A DNA stretch of 64,000 nt from Weeksella massiliensis (lineage in GTDB: Bacteria; Bacteroidota; Bacteroidia; Flavobacteriales; Weeksellaceae): the NCBI GenBank assembly GCA_000751595.1, contig CCMH01000011.1:42364-106363 (forward strand), given 5' to 3'. Positions 35,193-44,036 of the stretch are shown in pieces. The notes under the pieces are model-generated. The model saw only the letters and a list, made by a program, of their open reading frames with translations, made no database searches and had not been told where the DNA came from. The first letter of the stretch is position 1. Each line of letters starts with the position of its first letter. The position numbers and the translations under genes are program-made.

Positions 35193-36530
35193 CTAATGAA
35201 TTTTATATTGCTCCAGTTTTCTGTATAGCGTAGCAATCCCGATCTCTAAAAGACGTGCGGCTTCCGCTTTGTTACCGTCCGTATGATTTAGGATTTTCTG
35301 AATATGTAATTTTTCAGCACTTGCCATAGAAAATGCGGACAATTGTTGATTATTGGATTTAGCATATTGTAGATCTAAAGGCAAAGTATCCAAATCAAGA
35401 ACATCGGAATCTGCCAGAATTACACTTCTTTCAATTACGTTTTTCAATTCACGGATGTTCCCTTTCCAAGCGTTGTTTTCCAATGCGGCAATGTATTCGT
35501 CTGTTAACGTTAATGGTTTTCTATTAGATTTTAGAGCAAATATTCCAGCATAATAGTCGGCCAATAATTTGATGTCTTTCGGACGTTCTCTCAATGATGG
35601 TAGATGAATTCTAAAAACGGAAAGTCGATAAAAGAGATCGCTTCTAAAATGTCCTTTCTCTATTTCTTCTTCCAGATTACGATTGGTAGCCGCAATGATA
35701 CGTACATTGACTTTAATGGGTTTTGCATCACCAACACGAAGTAATTCTCCAGTTTCGAGTACACGCAAAATCTTAGCTTGGAGATCTAGTGCCATTTCTC
35801 CGATTTCATCCAGAAAAATAGTACCTTTGTGAGCTTCCTCAAAAAGCCCTTTTTGGTCTTTTGAAGCTCCTGTAAAAGCACCTGCTTTGTGTCCGAACAA
35901 TTCGTTTTCCAAAAGATCTTTACTAAATGCTGAACAGTTGATGGCTACAAAGTTGTGGTTAACCCGTTGACTTCCCTGATGGATCGCTTGTGCAAAGACT
36001 TCCTTACCTGTGCCTGTTTCTCCTGTCAATAAAACAGTCGTGTCTGTGCCAGCGACTTTTCGGGCCAGCTCAATAGCTTTGATTATAGGCTTAGATGTAC
36101 CAATGATCTTATCGAATGAATGTTTTTCGCCTAATTGTTTTTCTAATTTTTGAACTCTCTTGTTTAAAGTAACCTTTTCACTAGCCTTATATAGAAGCGG
36201 AATGATTTTATTATTATCATCTCCCTTCGTAATATAGTCGAAAGCACCGTTCTTTATCGCCTGTACACCATCAGGAATATTACCATAAGCGGTCAGTAAA
36301 ACAACTTCTACCGTAGGGTATTTTTCTTTGATCACTTTTGCAGTATCTACACCACTTCCATCCGGAAGTTTTACATCGCATATCACCACATCTATTTCTT
36401 CCACTTCTAATCGTTGTAATCCCGATTTTATGGAAGATGCTTGAAAAACCTCAAAACCTTCAAAACCTATAATCTTTGAAAGAAGATTTCTCAATTTTTC
36501 TTCGTCGTCTATTATCAATACTTTTACCAC
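35193..36530 (-). CDS. Sigma-54-dependent response regulator (NtrC type), likely Kdp partner
   Basis: 445 residues starting at GTG (36530): a receiver domain with phospho-acceptor Asp near 53 (VVICDVKLPDGSG) and Lys in YITKGDD, an AAA+ domain with GETGTGKE (about 170), the sigma-54 contact loop GAFTGA (about 240) and FLDEIGEMAL, and a Fis-type helix-turn-helix at the C-terminus (NKAEAARLLEIGIATLYRKL). It activates RNA polymerase carrying sigma-54. As the only full response regulator in the ion block, it is the natural partner for the split KdpD kinase and would replace KdpE; this is inference. Confidence 0.9.
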   Translation of the reverse strand: MVKVLIIDDEEKLRNLLSKIIGFEGFEVFQASSIKSGLQRLEVEEIDVVICDVKLPDGSGVDTAKVIKEKYPTVEVVLLTAYGNIPDGVQAIKNGAFDYITKGDDNNKIIPLLYKASEKVTLNKRVQKLEKQLGEKHSFDKIIGTSKPIIKAIELARKVAGTDTTVLLTGETGTGKEVFAQAIHQGSQRVNHNFVAINCSAFSKDLLENELFGHKAGAFTGASKDQKGLFEEAHKGTIFLDEIGEMALDLQAKILRVLETGELLRVGDAKPIKVNVRIIAATNRNLEEEIEKGHFRSDLFYRLSVFRIHLPSLRERPKDIKLLADYYAGIFALKSNRKPLTLTDEYIAALENNAWKGNIRELKNVIERSVILADSDVLDLDTLPLDLQYAKSNNQQLSAFSMASAEKLHIQKILNHTDGNKAEAARLLEIGIATLYRKLEQYKIH

Positions 36531-36671
36531 TTTATAGCTAAATTACAAACAACAAATTTACTAAATATTATGTCTGTTTTGATTATTCTACCACGAAACG
36601 GATAAAGAAAACATTTCCCAACTTGTGCTTAAACAAGAACATCTTTTCCGGTGCGTATTGGAATATTACCT

Positions 36672-38666
36672 TTATTGTATCAAATGTTGCAAATTGGGGT
36701 CATTCTTAATCCGATCCATTTCACTTTCAACAATATAAACAATATCTGATTTTATACGTTTATAATTGCTTTCAATTTCCTGTTTCTTATTGTCTGCACC
36801 GCTTTCATTAACAAAAGATAAAATTTGAGGTATCTTCTGATACGCTTTGGTTTCGGCAGTAACCTTTTCGTTATCCACTACAATTTCAGCGTGAAAAATC
36901 TTCTGTTCGATACGCTCATCGAAGTTATCCGATACCGAACCTACAAACATTCCTTGCGTTAAGGTCGAGATTTTGGAAGCCGGAATAAGGCTGTCTAATT
37001 GCGTAGAAATAGAAGTTGATTTATCATTACGATTTATCGTCATACTTTGACGTTTCTGCAATACTTTTCCAAAACGCTCTGACAGGCTCTTTGCCGTTTC
37101 GCCTACAACCTGCCCGCTGAAAACATTACCTACGGTATTCTGAATAACTTTACTCTCTTTGTCACCGTAATCCCTTGTTAATTGCGAAAAGTCCTGAAAG
37201 CTCAAGCATACAGCCACCTTATTACTTCTCGCTGTTGCAATAAGGTTATCCAGTCCCCTGAAATAAATCGTGGGCAGCTCATCTATGATAACCGAACTTT
37301 TTAGCTGTCCCTTTTTATTAATCAATTTTACAATCCTCGAATTGTACAAACCTAATGCTGCCGAATAAATGTTTTGTCGGTCGGGATTATTACCCACGCA
37401 TAAAATTTTAGGCTCTTTCGGATTATTGATGTCAAGCGTAAAATCATCGCCTGTCATTACCCAATACAACTGCGGGCTAATCATTCTTGATAGTGGGATT
37501 TTTGCCGAAGCTATCTGACCTTGTAACTGGTCTTGCGCTCCGCCTTGCCACGCATCCATAAAGGGCGATAAATAATTTTCCAAATCGGGGTATGAGGTTA
37601 AAATCGTGAATACGTCCGAATACTTTTTGTTCAGCAATTCAATGGCGTGTGGGAATGTACAATACTTACCGTTATCGTAGATTTTTAGATACCAAATAAT
37701 GGCAGCCAATAAAATAATTGGGCTTTCCACAAAGAAATCGCCTTGCTTCTGTATCCACGACCTGTTAAGGTTCAGCATTATGGTATATGCAGCTTCGTAA
37801 GCATCAGAAATGTCCGTCATAAAATCGGGGTTGAGTGGGTTGCAACGGTGGCTCTTGCGAGGGTCGTCAAAATTTATCACGTAAAATTTCGGCTGTACTT
37901 TGTACTTATCCCTATGCTTCAGCAAATGATTGTAGGCAATTGTCGATAGGTCGTCAAACTTGAAATCGTAGATGTACATACTAAAGCCTTTTTCAATCTG
38001 CTGCTTGATGTAGTTGTTTACGATGGCATAAGATTTACCGGAACCCGGAGTACCCAATACAATTGATGCCCTGAATGGATTGACAATGTTTATCCAACCA
38101 TTGTTCCATTTGTCTTTGTAGTAAAATTTGGTAGGCAGATTGACAGAGTATTCATTTTCCATCAGTTTTGTTTCCTGTTGGAAACTCTCGTTTTCGTTAT
38201 TGAAAACATCGTCCATTAAATTATTTTTCAGTAATCTGCTCATCCATACGCCTGCCATCAGCAAAGCGATGTAACCTAATGAGATAGTAAGCATATAAAG
38301 AAATGTGCCTGTTGCCGGAGGTAGTTTTAGCAACGGGGTGTTCAGGAAAAACAGAACAAACCCAACCCCCAAAGCCACGTAAATTTTAGACCAGGTTATC
38401 TTCTCGTTCTTTACGCCCTTTGTGCCTAAGCAGCTTAAAGCCAGTAAAACCAAAGCAAATGCTTTGGTATAAAGGGTATGTGAAAACAAACCCGCCGTCC
38501 GGTCAAAATTGCCTAAAATCTTATTGATTACTTCCAACGTCCAACCACGTTCCATAAAGAAACCATAGCAGAACCAATAAAGGTGCATCAGTACCAAAAG
38601 AATACTGACTGCCCGCATAAAAGCCATTATCTTGGCAAGCCCTCTTAAATCGTCTTCTCCCTGCAT
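36672..38666 (-). CDS. mobC: Conjugal coupling protein MobC (TraG/TraD family)
   Basis: A 664-residue type IV coupling ATPase. Four membrane helices lie in the first 135 residues. Walker A is LGTPGSGKSYAIV (about 207-219), with IIDELPTIY as Walker B-like, and the VCLSFQDFSQL segment typical of TraG-type proteins. It links the relaxosome to the transfer channel and pumps DNA. The C-terminal about 60 residues are charged. It lies about 100 bases after mobB, with its own phased-GCC promoter-like site between. Confidence 0.92.
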   Translation of the reverse strand: MQGEDDLRGLAKIMAFMRAVSILLVLMHLYWFCYGFFMERGWTLEVINKILGNFDRTAGLFSHTLYTKAFALVLLALSCLGTKGVKNEKITWSKIYVALGVGFVLFFLNTPLLKLPPATGTFLYMLTISLGYIALLMAGVWMSRLLKNNLMDDVFNNENESFQQETKLMENEYSVNLPTKFYYKDKWNNGWINIVNPFRASIVLGTPGSGKSYAIVNNYIKQQIEKGFSMYIYDFKFDDLSTIAYNHLLKHRDKYKVQPKFYVINFDDPRKSHRCNPLNPDFMTDISDAYEAAYTIMLNLNRSWIQKQGDFFVESPIILLAAIIWYLKIYDNGKYCTFPHAIELLNKKYSDVFTILTSYPDLENYLSPFMDAWQGGAQDQLQGQIASAKIPLSRMISPQLYWVMTGDDFTLDINNPKEPKILCVGNNPDRQNIYSAALGLYNSRIVKLINKKGQLKSSVIIDELPTIYFRGLDNLIATARSNKVAVCLSFQDFSQLTRDYGDKESKVIQNTVGNVFSGQVVGETAKSLSERFGKVLQKRQSMTINRNDKSTSISTQLDSLIPASKISTLTQGMFVGSVSDNFDERIEQKIFHAEIVVDNEKVTAETKAYQKIPQILSFVNESGADNKKQEIESNYKRIKSDIVYIVESEMDRIKNDPNLQHLIQ

Positions 38667-38691
38667 TATTTTAAGTTTTAATGTTCAGGCG

Positions 38692-38763
38692 TGAATTTAA
38701 AGGCTCTATGGAGTGGCTCTAAGAATGTGGCAGCCAGTGGCGTTGAGTGGCAGTATTTGGCTA
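38692..38763 (-). promoter_or_regulatory. Phased GCC array with promoter-like element for mobC
   Basis: On the minus strand GCC starts at 38761, 38751, 38741 and 38731 (10-bp steps). TAAATTCA (38699-38692) starts exactly 32 bp after the last one, 26 bases before the mobC ATG. The last four bases are a poor match to TTTG. Confidence 0.5.
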
Positions 38764-38767
38764 AATG

Positions 38768-40057
38768 TTATTTCTGACCTCTTTGGCGTTTGCGCTTCTT
38801 CTTCTTCATCTTATTGGCAAAGTCCTGTTCCTCGTTATCTTCGCCCTGGGCTTCGGGAATTAATCCGCCTAACGCTTCAATCAAACCGTCTTCGTATTTG
38901 TCCGTAGTTAAGAAGTCGAACAAACGATGTGGTTCTTCCGCAGGAAGATCTGCATCATTTGATGTAGATAATTTTGGTTGAGATATGGCAGGTTCTTTAA
39001 TATCCGGTTTGATGTTATTGTTCCAATAATTATTAAAAGTATTGGCAGAAAGCTCTGTTCCTAACCGTGAACCGTTCCAAACCGCTTTGGAATTGTGGTC
39101 AATAAATGTGATACCATAAATGCGGACTGTATTATTCCGGCGCACGACTACGTTAATGCCGTGTCCTGCTAACTGCTTTTTAAATGCCTGTTCATCGCTC
39201 GTGGTTTTCAGGGCAATGGTAACGGCAGATTTTAGGGTCTGTTTGGTAGGGCTATCTTTCAAAGTCGTTTTGCATTTCGCAAAATGCAATTCCAAAGCCG
39301 GAAGCCCTGCACTCTTTCCGAACAGCGAAGCCTTGAACGGATGCCCGGCTCGTTCGCCTTTTTCATTTAAAGGAATGTACAATAAACCCTGCTGCATTTT
39401 TCCCTGCAATTCGCCCTCGATTTTCTCGGTGGTAATGTTGAACAAGGAAAGCAGGGCATTATATTCACCCAGTGTTTGATATTGGTAGTAGTTTGGCAGG
39501 TGGCGAACAACCGAAGCAATTTGGCTTTTTACATCGCCTGCCCGATAATCTACCGGACGGAAAACCTTATCAGTTTGCTTGCGCTCCTTATCCGTTGCGG
39601 GTATCAATCCGTGTTTTCTTTCCAGTTCACGGCATACATTCATAGACCGCATTTTCTCGAATTTGTCCGAAATCTTTTTGCCTTGCTCATCCACGCAAAT
39701 CGATACAATATGAATATGGCTACGGTCAATATCGGTATGTTTGAAGACAATGTAAGGTTGTTCGCCGTAGCCCATTTCACGCATATATTGTTCTGCCATT
39801 TCCTTAAACTTATCATCACTTACCTTATCGTTCGGGTCGGGGTTGAGCGAAATATGTAACGTATGTTTCTCGGTATTGCGGTTGGCTATTAGGTAAGGTG
39901 CAAAAGACTGGGTTAATTGTGCTACGGAATAATGACCGCATGCGGTTTCAATCATCTTATTGGCAAACAAAATTTGCCCGTTTTCATTCTCCACTTTGAG
40001 CTGATTGTACGCCAATGCCCCGTATAAATTTCCGCTTCTGCCAATTTTTACTATCAT
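38768..40057 (-). CDS. mobB: Relaxase MobB
   Basis: A 429-residue relaxase/mobilisation nuclease. The metal-binding signature is FKHTDIDRSHIHIV (H107, D109, H114, H116). Candidate nucleophile tyrosines are Y12 and Y17 in the first helix. The C-terminal 40 residues are acidic then highly basic (KMKKKKRKRQRGQK), as often seen in these proteins. It nicks oriT and pilots the strand. It starts 8 bases after mobA. Confidence 0.92.
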   Translation of the reverse strand: MIVKIGRSGNLYGALAYNQLKVENENGQILFANKMIETACGHYSVAQLTQSFAPYLIANRNTEKHTLHISLNPDPNDKVSDDKFKEMAEQYMREMGYGEQPYIVFKHTDIDRSHIHIVSICVDEQGKKISDKFEKMRSMNVCRELERKHGLIPATDKERKQTDKVFRPVDYRAGDVKSQIASVVRHLPNYYQYQTLGEYNALLSLFNITTEKIEGELQGKMQQGLLYIPLNEKGERAGHPFKASLFGKSAGLPALELHFAKCKTTLKDSPTKQTLKSAVTIALKTTSDEQAFKKQLAGHGINVVVRRNNTVRIYGITFIDHNSKAVWNGSRLGTELSANTFNNYWNNNIKPDIKEPAISQPKLSTSNDADLPAEEPHRLFDFLTTDKYEDGLIEALGGLIPEAQGEDNEEQDFANKMKKKKRKRQRGQK

Positions 40058-40065
40058 TTCTACCG

Positions 40066-40497
40066 CTATTTTTTCAGGTGCTTCGCTTCAAATTCTTCGG
40101 TTAGCTGAATGATTTTTTGGCATAACATCGCCAGTTCAGCCGTTTGTTTTTCCAGTTTGTAAAGGAATGCAGCGGCTTTTTTCTCGGAAAAATGCTTGTA
40201 CAGTAGCTTCACAACCTGATTATAGTTCACACCTACGGAGCGAAATTGACTGTGAAACGAAGTCAACCGCATATAGAAATCAACTGTTCCTTTGTCAATC
40301 TTAACTGACTTCATTTCCTTACTGAATAGCAGGAAGATGATAAACTTTGCTTTATTGGGCATTCCCGACGCTTCAAAAAGCGATAAAAGTTTGGCGTTTT
40401 CCTCGTCCGTAAGACGGAAAACGTGGCGATGGATGCTTGGGTCTGTTTTGGGTGTCCGTCCGCCCTTACTCTGTTTTCTGTAACTGTTCTCGTTCAT
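40066..40497 (-). CDS. mobA: Relaxosome accessory protein MobA
   Basis: 143 residues from the ATG at 40497 (the frame could start at a GTG one codon earlier). The segment after the basic N-terminus (RHVFRLTDEENAKLLSLFEA) resembles a ribbon-helix-helix DNA-binding start, followed by helices with VNYNQVVKLLYKHF. It binds oriT and recruits the relaxase. It lies first in the mobABC set, facing the hairpin-rich region that probably holds oriT. Confidence 0.85.
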   Translation of the reverse strand: MNENSYRKQSKGGRTPKTDPSIHRHVFRLTDEENAKLLSLFEASGMPNKAKFIIFLLFSKEMKSVKIDKGTVDFYMRLTSFHSQFRSVGVNYNQVVKLLYKHFSEKKAAAFLYKLEKQTAELAMLCQKIIQLTEEFEAKHLKK

Positions 40498-40798
40498 CAC
40501 AAATCCATTTTAAAATCCATACAAAACCCTGACTTTGGAAGGTGTTTTCTGCCCCCTGCAAAGGGCAAGTTGTTTTGAGGCACGAACTCGGTTTCGAGTG
40601 CCTCAAAACACAACTTGCCATGTTCCGGTGAACACAAAAATCCGCCCTGCGGGACGGATTAAAAGTAACAGGGAAAAACGGCCTGATGCCGTCCTGTTTC
40701 GTGTCCGTTTTGTCAAGATGCTTTTGCATAAATCCGTTAATAAAATTCAATACACAAAGTAATGACCTCTTTCAGAGAGTATTGCTATGTAGTATCAC
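40498..40798. other. Probable oriT region with long inverted repeats
   Basis: This gene-free stretch upstream of mobA contains a long inverted repeat: 40564-40583 (GGCAAGTTGTTTTGAGGCAC) against 40598-40619, differing by a 2-base insertion. An internal ACTCG-GTTT-CGAGT hairpin occupies the loop. A second hairpin, AATCCG...CGGATT, spans 40639-40660. Position next to the relaxosome genes and such dyads are the usual signs of an origin of transfer. The nick site cannot be assigned by eye. Confidence 0.6.
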
Positions 40799-40868
40799 GC
40801 CAAACACTGCCTTTGACAGCCAAACAGTGCCACACTTCAATCAGCAGGTCAATCATTCGCTTTATTTG
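40799..40868 (+). promoter_or_regulatory. Phased GCC array with promoter for the tra operon
   Basis: The clearest copy: GCC at 40799, 40809, 40819 and 40829, and TTTATTTG (40861-40868) exactly 32 bp after the last. The coding start of traA is at 41174, so an mRNA from here would have a leader of about 300 bases without a convincing gene. Confidence 0.6.
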
Positions 40869-41103
40869 TCTTATAGTTTTAGAGCAGGCAGGAAAAAATG
40901 TATTAAGACAGGGAAGAAATCAGGATTTGCATACAGGTAGTTTGGAATAAAAGCATAAGGTTTTAAAAGCATAAAAGCGGTAAAGCATTTTGCCTTTTGT
41001 AAAGTTTATCATTTGCCAAAAACCATATCCGACAAGGCTGTAAAAAAAGCAAAAAAATATACAGGCGTATTCCAGAAAAACAAGGCATGAATAAGTGAAC
41101 AAA

Positions 41104-41129
41104 GGAATATTCAAGTTCAGGAATATTCA
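41104..41129 (+). repeat. Direct repeat of a palindrome in the traA leader
   Basis: GGAATATTCA occurs at 41104-41113 and 41120-41129, a 16-base period; its core GAATATTC is palindromic. It lies 45 bases before the traA ATG. It could be an operator for the ParA-like TraA or another regulator. The remainder of 40869-41173 has A-rich sequence with three AAAGCAT copies near 40950-40990 and no gene. Confidence 0.45.
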
Positions 41130-41173
41130 GACCTGCAAAACAAGGAAAGTGTGTAACAATAAATTTTAAAATA

Positions 41174-41941
41174 ATGGAAACAAAGAAAAAAACTTTAAAA
41201 ATCAGCTTCTCCACTCAAAAGGGCGGCGTAGGAAAATCCACAATGACCACCTTGCTGGCAAGTGTGCTCCACTACCGGTTAGGTTTTAATGTATTGGTTT
41301 TGGATTGCGACTTTCCGCAACATAGCCTGACCAATATGCGTGAACGGGATAAGAAGACCTTAATGCAAAATGAATATCACAAAAAGGCGGCAATGAAGCA
41401 GTTTCAAACCATTAACAAAAAGGCATATCCGATTATCAAAAGTAAAGCCGAATATGCTTTGGAAAAAGCGTCGGAATATATCGGAGAGTCGGCTATTATA
41501 CCGGATGTTATTTTCTTTGATCTGCCGGGGACCGCCAATACCAAAGGGGTACTAACCACTTTGAAAATGATGGATTTTATCTTTTCGCCCATAACCGCCG
41601 ACCGCTTAGTGGTGGAAAGCACATTGGGCTTTACCAAAGCCTTTCTTGAACTCCCTAAAACCATTGAGGGTAATGATGACCAAGAGTTATGGCTGTTCTG
41701 GAACCAGGTGGACGGCAGGGAAAAAACGGGATTATATGAGGCTTATCAAAGTGTCATCAAACAACTCAACCTGCCCATAATGGAAACCAGGATAATGGAT
41801 AGTAAGCGTTTCCGAAAGGAAACGGACGATACCGAAAATTATGTGTTCAGGTCAAGTTTGCTGCCAGCCGAACCGCAATTGTTGAAAGCAACGAAAATGG
41901 ATTTGTTTATGGAGGAATTTTTAAAAATCACTCATCTATAA
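41174..41941 (+). CDS. traA: ParA-family ATPase TraA
   Basis: A 255-residue ParA/MinD-type ATPase: deviant Walker A KGGVGKST (16-23), then LVLDCDFPQHS and the Walker B region VIFFDLPGT. First gene of the transfer operon in CTn elements. It probably positions or regulates the transfer apparatus or partitions the excised element. It lies 11 bases before the next gene. Confidence 0.9.
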   Translation: METKKKTLKISFSTQKGGVGKSTMTTLLASVLHYRLGFNVLVLDCDFPQHSLTNMRERDKKTLMQNEYHKKAAMKQFQTINKKAYPIIKSKAEYALEKASEYIGESAIIPDVIFFDLPGTANTKGVLTTLKMMDFIFSPITADRLVVESTLGFTKAFLELPKTIEGNDDQELWLFWNQVDGREKTGLYEAYQSVIKQLNLPIMETRIMDSKRFRKETDDTENYVFRSSLLPAEPQLLKATKMDLFMEEFLKITHL

Positions 41942-41952
41942 AAGCGATAACT

Positions 41953-42363
41953 ATGAGTACAGATAACAAGAACAACGATTTTAAAAAGCCTGATGTCGAT
42001 GAGGATTATTTAATGAATATCATCAGTGGCGACGAGCCAGTTGTTCCACCTCAAATTAATCAGCTGAGGGATGAACCTAAAGAAATCAAGGCGAAGCCCA
42101 AAGAAAAAACCCGAAGCAGTTCATCAAAAAAAGCGGACTATGAGGAAACATTTCTGGTCAATCGGTTTCCGTCCGGTCGTAGCGGCAAGGTTGTTTACAT
42201 TCGCCCGGAATACCACGAAAGATTGCTCCGCATCGTACAATTGACAAGAGAGGAAAAAACAACCCTCTATTCCTACATTGATAACATCCTTGAACACCAC
42301 TTCAGGGAGTTTGGTGATGATATTACAGATTATTTCAACGAACGCTTTAAACCCATTTTATAA
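41953..42363 (+). CDS. traB: DUF3408 protein, TraB-like
   Basis: 136 residues: an acidic and Lys-rich N-terminal half, then the DUF3408 domain (about 60-130) with VYIRPEYHERLLRIVQL, TLYSYIDNILEHHF. This is a ribbon-helix-helix-like layout, probably DNA-binding as a partner of the ParA-type TraA. It is homologous to the next gene. The symbol is by position in the operon. Confidence 0.82.
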   Translation: MSTDNKNNDFKKPDVDEDYLMNIISGDEPVVPPQINQLRDEPKEIKAKPKEKTRSSSSKKADYEETFLVNRFPSGRSGKVVYIRPEYHERLLRIVQLTREEKTTLYSYIDNILEHHFREFGDDITDYFNERFKPIL

Positions 42364-42374
42364 AATATCCTATT

Positions 42375-42647
42375 ATGAAAAAGGCAAAGCAAAAGCCGGA
42401 AAAGGCATTACGCACGGCTCAATACAAATTCAAATTTCTTACTCCGACAACATTTTTGGCACGGAACGAAAAAACAGTATATATCAGCAAAGAATTTCAT
42501 CAGAAACTAAGCCAGCTCGTGTTTATGCTCGGTGGCGGAAAGCTCACGCTTGCGGATTACATACATAACCTGCTACAACATCATTTTGATGATTTCGGGG
42601 CTGAAATGAGGGAAGTCTATAACAAATCAGAAAAGCTAAATTTTTAG
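42375..42647 (+). CDS. traC: DUF3408 protein, TraC-like
   Basis: 90 residues, mostly the DUF3408 domain: VYISKEFHQKLSQLVFMLGG and TLADYIHNLLQHHFDDFG. A shorter paralogue of the preceding gene without the disordered N-terminus. Three bases separate it from the next ATG. Confidence 0.82.
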   Translation: MKKAKQKPEKALRTAQYKFKFLTPTTFLARNEKTVYISKEFHQKLSQLVFMLGGGKLTLADYIHNLLQHHFDDFGAEMREVYNKSEKLNF

Positions 42648-42650
42648 GCT

Positions 42651-43286
42651 ATGGAAATACTAATCGTGATATGCCTGCTGATAGTCATAGCCCTGCTGTT
42701 GCAGGACAAGATTGTCATTAATAAAAGGTCGGAACAAAAGTCCAAACAGGAAAAAGTCAATCCGAAACTGCCCGATATTATGGGGCAGCCCAAGCCTGTA
42801 ATACGACTTTCGCCGCCAAACACTGCCAATGAACGCCAAATAGAGGAACAGGCGTTCGACCCCGCTAATTTAGACATCGAATACGACGAGAATGAAGACG
42901 TAGGTATTCAGATTCCGCAGGAAGAGCTGGACGAAGTTTTCAGTAATATGCCTGATTTGGAGGAAGAGGAAGAAGAATGGAACAGGTACGGAACATCCTG
43001 TGGCGATGACGGTTTTGCCCAGGGGGTTACCTTTGAAGAACTAAACTCCGTGGGGGTGTTGCTCCAAAAAGAAAAACTGGAAACAGACCAAAAGGAAACA
43101 ACGGTAGCCATAGTTCAAAGATTACAGGGGACCGAATTATTCAGCCTGCTGGAAAATTCCATTGAGGGTGCTTCCCGAAAAATTGCCGAGCTTTTGGACA
43201 GCACACTCTCTACTGAAACAGAAGCCGGTTCTTCCAATTTGCGGAAAAATGATTTTGAAAACTTTGACATTGGGGAGTTTGTGTGA
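42651..43286 (+). CDS. traD: Conjugal transfer protein TraD (DUF4122-like)
   Basis: 211 residues: an N-terminal membrane helix (ILIVICLLIVIALLL), then an acidic cytoplasmic or periplasmic region with the family phrases QIPQEELDEVF and FAQGVTFEELNSVG. Role not defined. In related elements traE follows closely; here a 7-kb antisense unit intervenes. A phased GCC array lies inside the coding sequence (42805-42873). Confidence 0.82.
   Translation: MEILIVICLLIVIALLLQDKIVINKRSEQKSKQEKVNPKLPDIMGQPKPVIRLSPPNTANERQIEEQAFDPANLDIEYDENEDVGIQIPQEELDEVFSNMPDLEEEEEEWNRYGTSCGDDGFAQGVTFEELNSVGVLLQKEKLETDQKETTVAIVQRLQGTELFSLLENSIEGASRKIAELLDSTLSTETEAGSSNLRKNDFENFDIGEFV
42805..42873 (+). promoter_or_regulatory. 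Phased GCC array inside traD
   Basis: GAC (42805), GCC (42815), GCC (42825) and GCC (42835) in 10-bp steps, with TAATTTAG at 42866, 31 bp after the last. It is within coding sequence, so the match may be partly accidental, but the triplet sequence closely matches the copy at 40799 (GCCAAACACTGCC). Confidence 0.35.
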
Positions 43287-43316
43287 GGGTTCTTTCTCGT
43301 GTATACATTCTCAGAT

Positions 43317-44036
43317 TTAGATATTATTCGACAATTTTTTAAGGTCAGTTTCATAGACTTTTAATAAAGTCTCATTAAGCTGTGAATATTTCTGAAGCTG
43401 AGTAATCCTCTTTTTTAACCTCTCAATATCATATTGTTTTGAATAATCATCTTTATCATAATCTTCAATATCAAAAGAAGGGTTATTATCTAATAAAACA
43501 TTAATGATGCTTGTATCAGCATTATCAGATAGGTTTACAGCATTTTCAATCCACTGCTTTGTTCTCTCATTTTTTGCATTATTAGCGGCTTGGCCTAATG
43601 CATATTCTATCCAAATCCTGGCTGTCTTGTCAATTTCGTTAGCAATATCCATCCATTCTTCTACAGATTTATGATCTAAATTGTCTGTTTCTAATTCCGC
43701 CAGGTCTTGATTGCGTAAAGCATTATAAAAATAAGGTTCCTCTTTGTCAGGATTTAGCTTAGACAATGTATCCAGGATAGGCTCGAAACTTTGGAAAGGT
43801 CTTCTTCCAGATGGAAGAGAATGCCGGTGTTGCCATAACATTAATATTACATCAAAACACTCTTTTTCTGCTGCCTTTTTTTCATTCCCTTCTGATTGTT
43901 CAGCAACAGATATTTTTTCTGCAAGATAATGAGCCATCCAGCGTGAGAAGGTATCAACGCCTGGTTCTAATTTAAGCTCTTTCACGAAGAGTTTACCCAA
44001 GTTTATGATTTTTTCCTGTAGTTCTAAGTTCTCCAT
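43317..44036 (-). CDS. Accessory protein of the STAND defence unit, unknown family
   Basis: 239 residues, soluble and helical, with coiled-coil character near the end (DIERLKKRITQLQKYSQLNE). I recognise no catalytic motif. Its start overlaps the end of the 2091-residue STAND gene by 44 bases, so it is translated from the same mRNA. Two-gene Avs units with one small and one giant gene are known (type III AVAST, as I recall); this could be the small partner, but sequence similarity was not tested. It is convergent with traD, 30 bases apart. Confidence 0.7.
   Translation of the reverse strand: MENLELQEKIINLGKLFVKELKLEPGVDTFSRWMAHYLAEKISVAEQSEGNEKKAAEKECFDVILMLWQHRHSLPSGRRPFQSFEPILDTLSKLNPDKEEPYFYNALRNQDLAELETDNLDHKSVEEWMDIANEIDKTARIWIEYALGQAANNAKNERTKQWIENAVNLSDNADTSIINVLLDNNPSFDIEDYDKDDYSKQYDIERLKKRITQLQKYSQLNETLLKVYETDLKKLSNNI

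Noticed and set aside
40686..40950. Small plus-strand frames of 62-84 residues in the oriT/traA leader region
   Set aside because: They run through hairpins and the GCC array, have no ribosome-binding site, and translate to low-complexity sequence.
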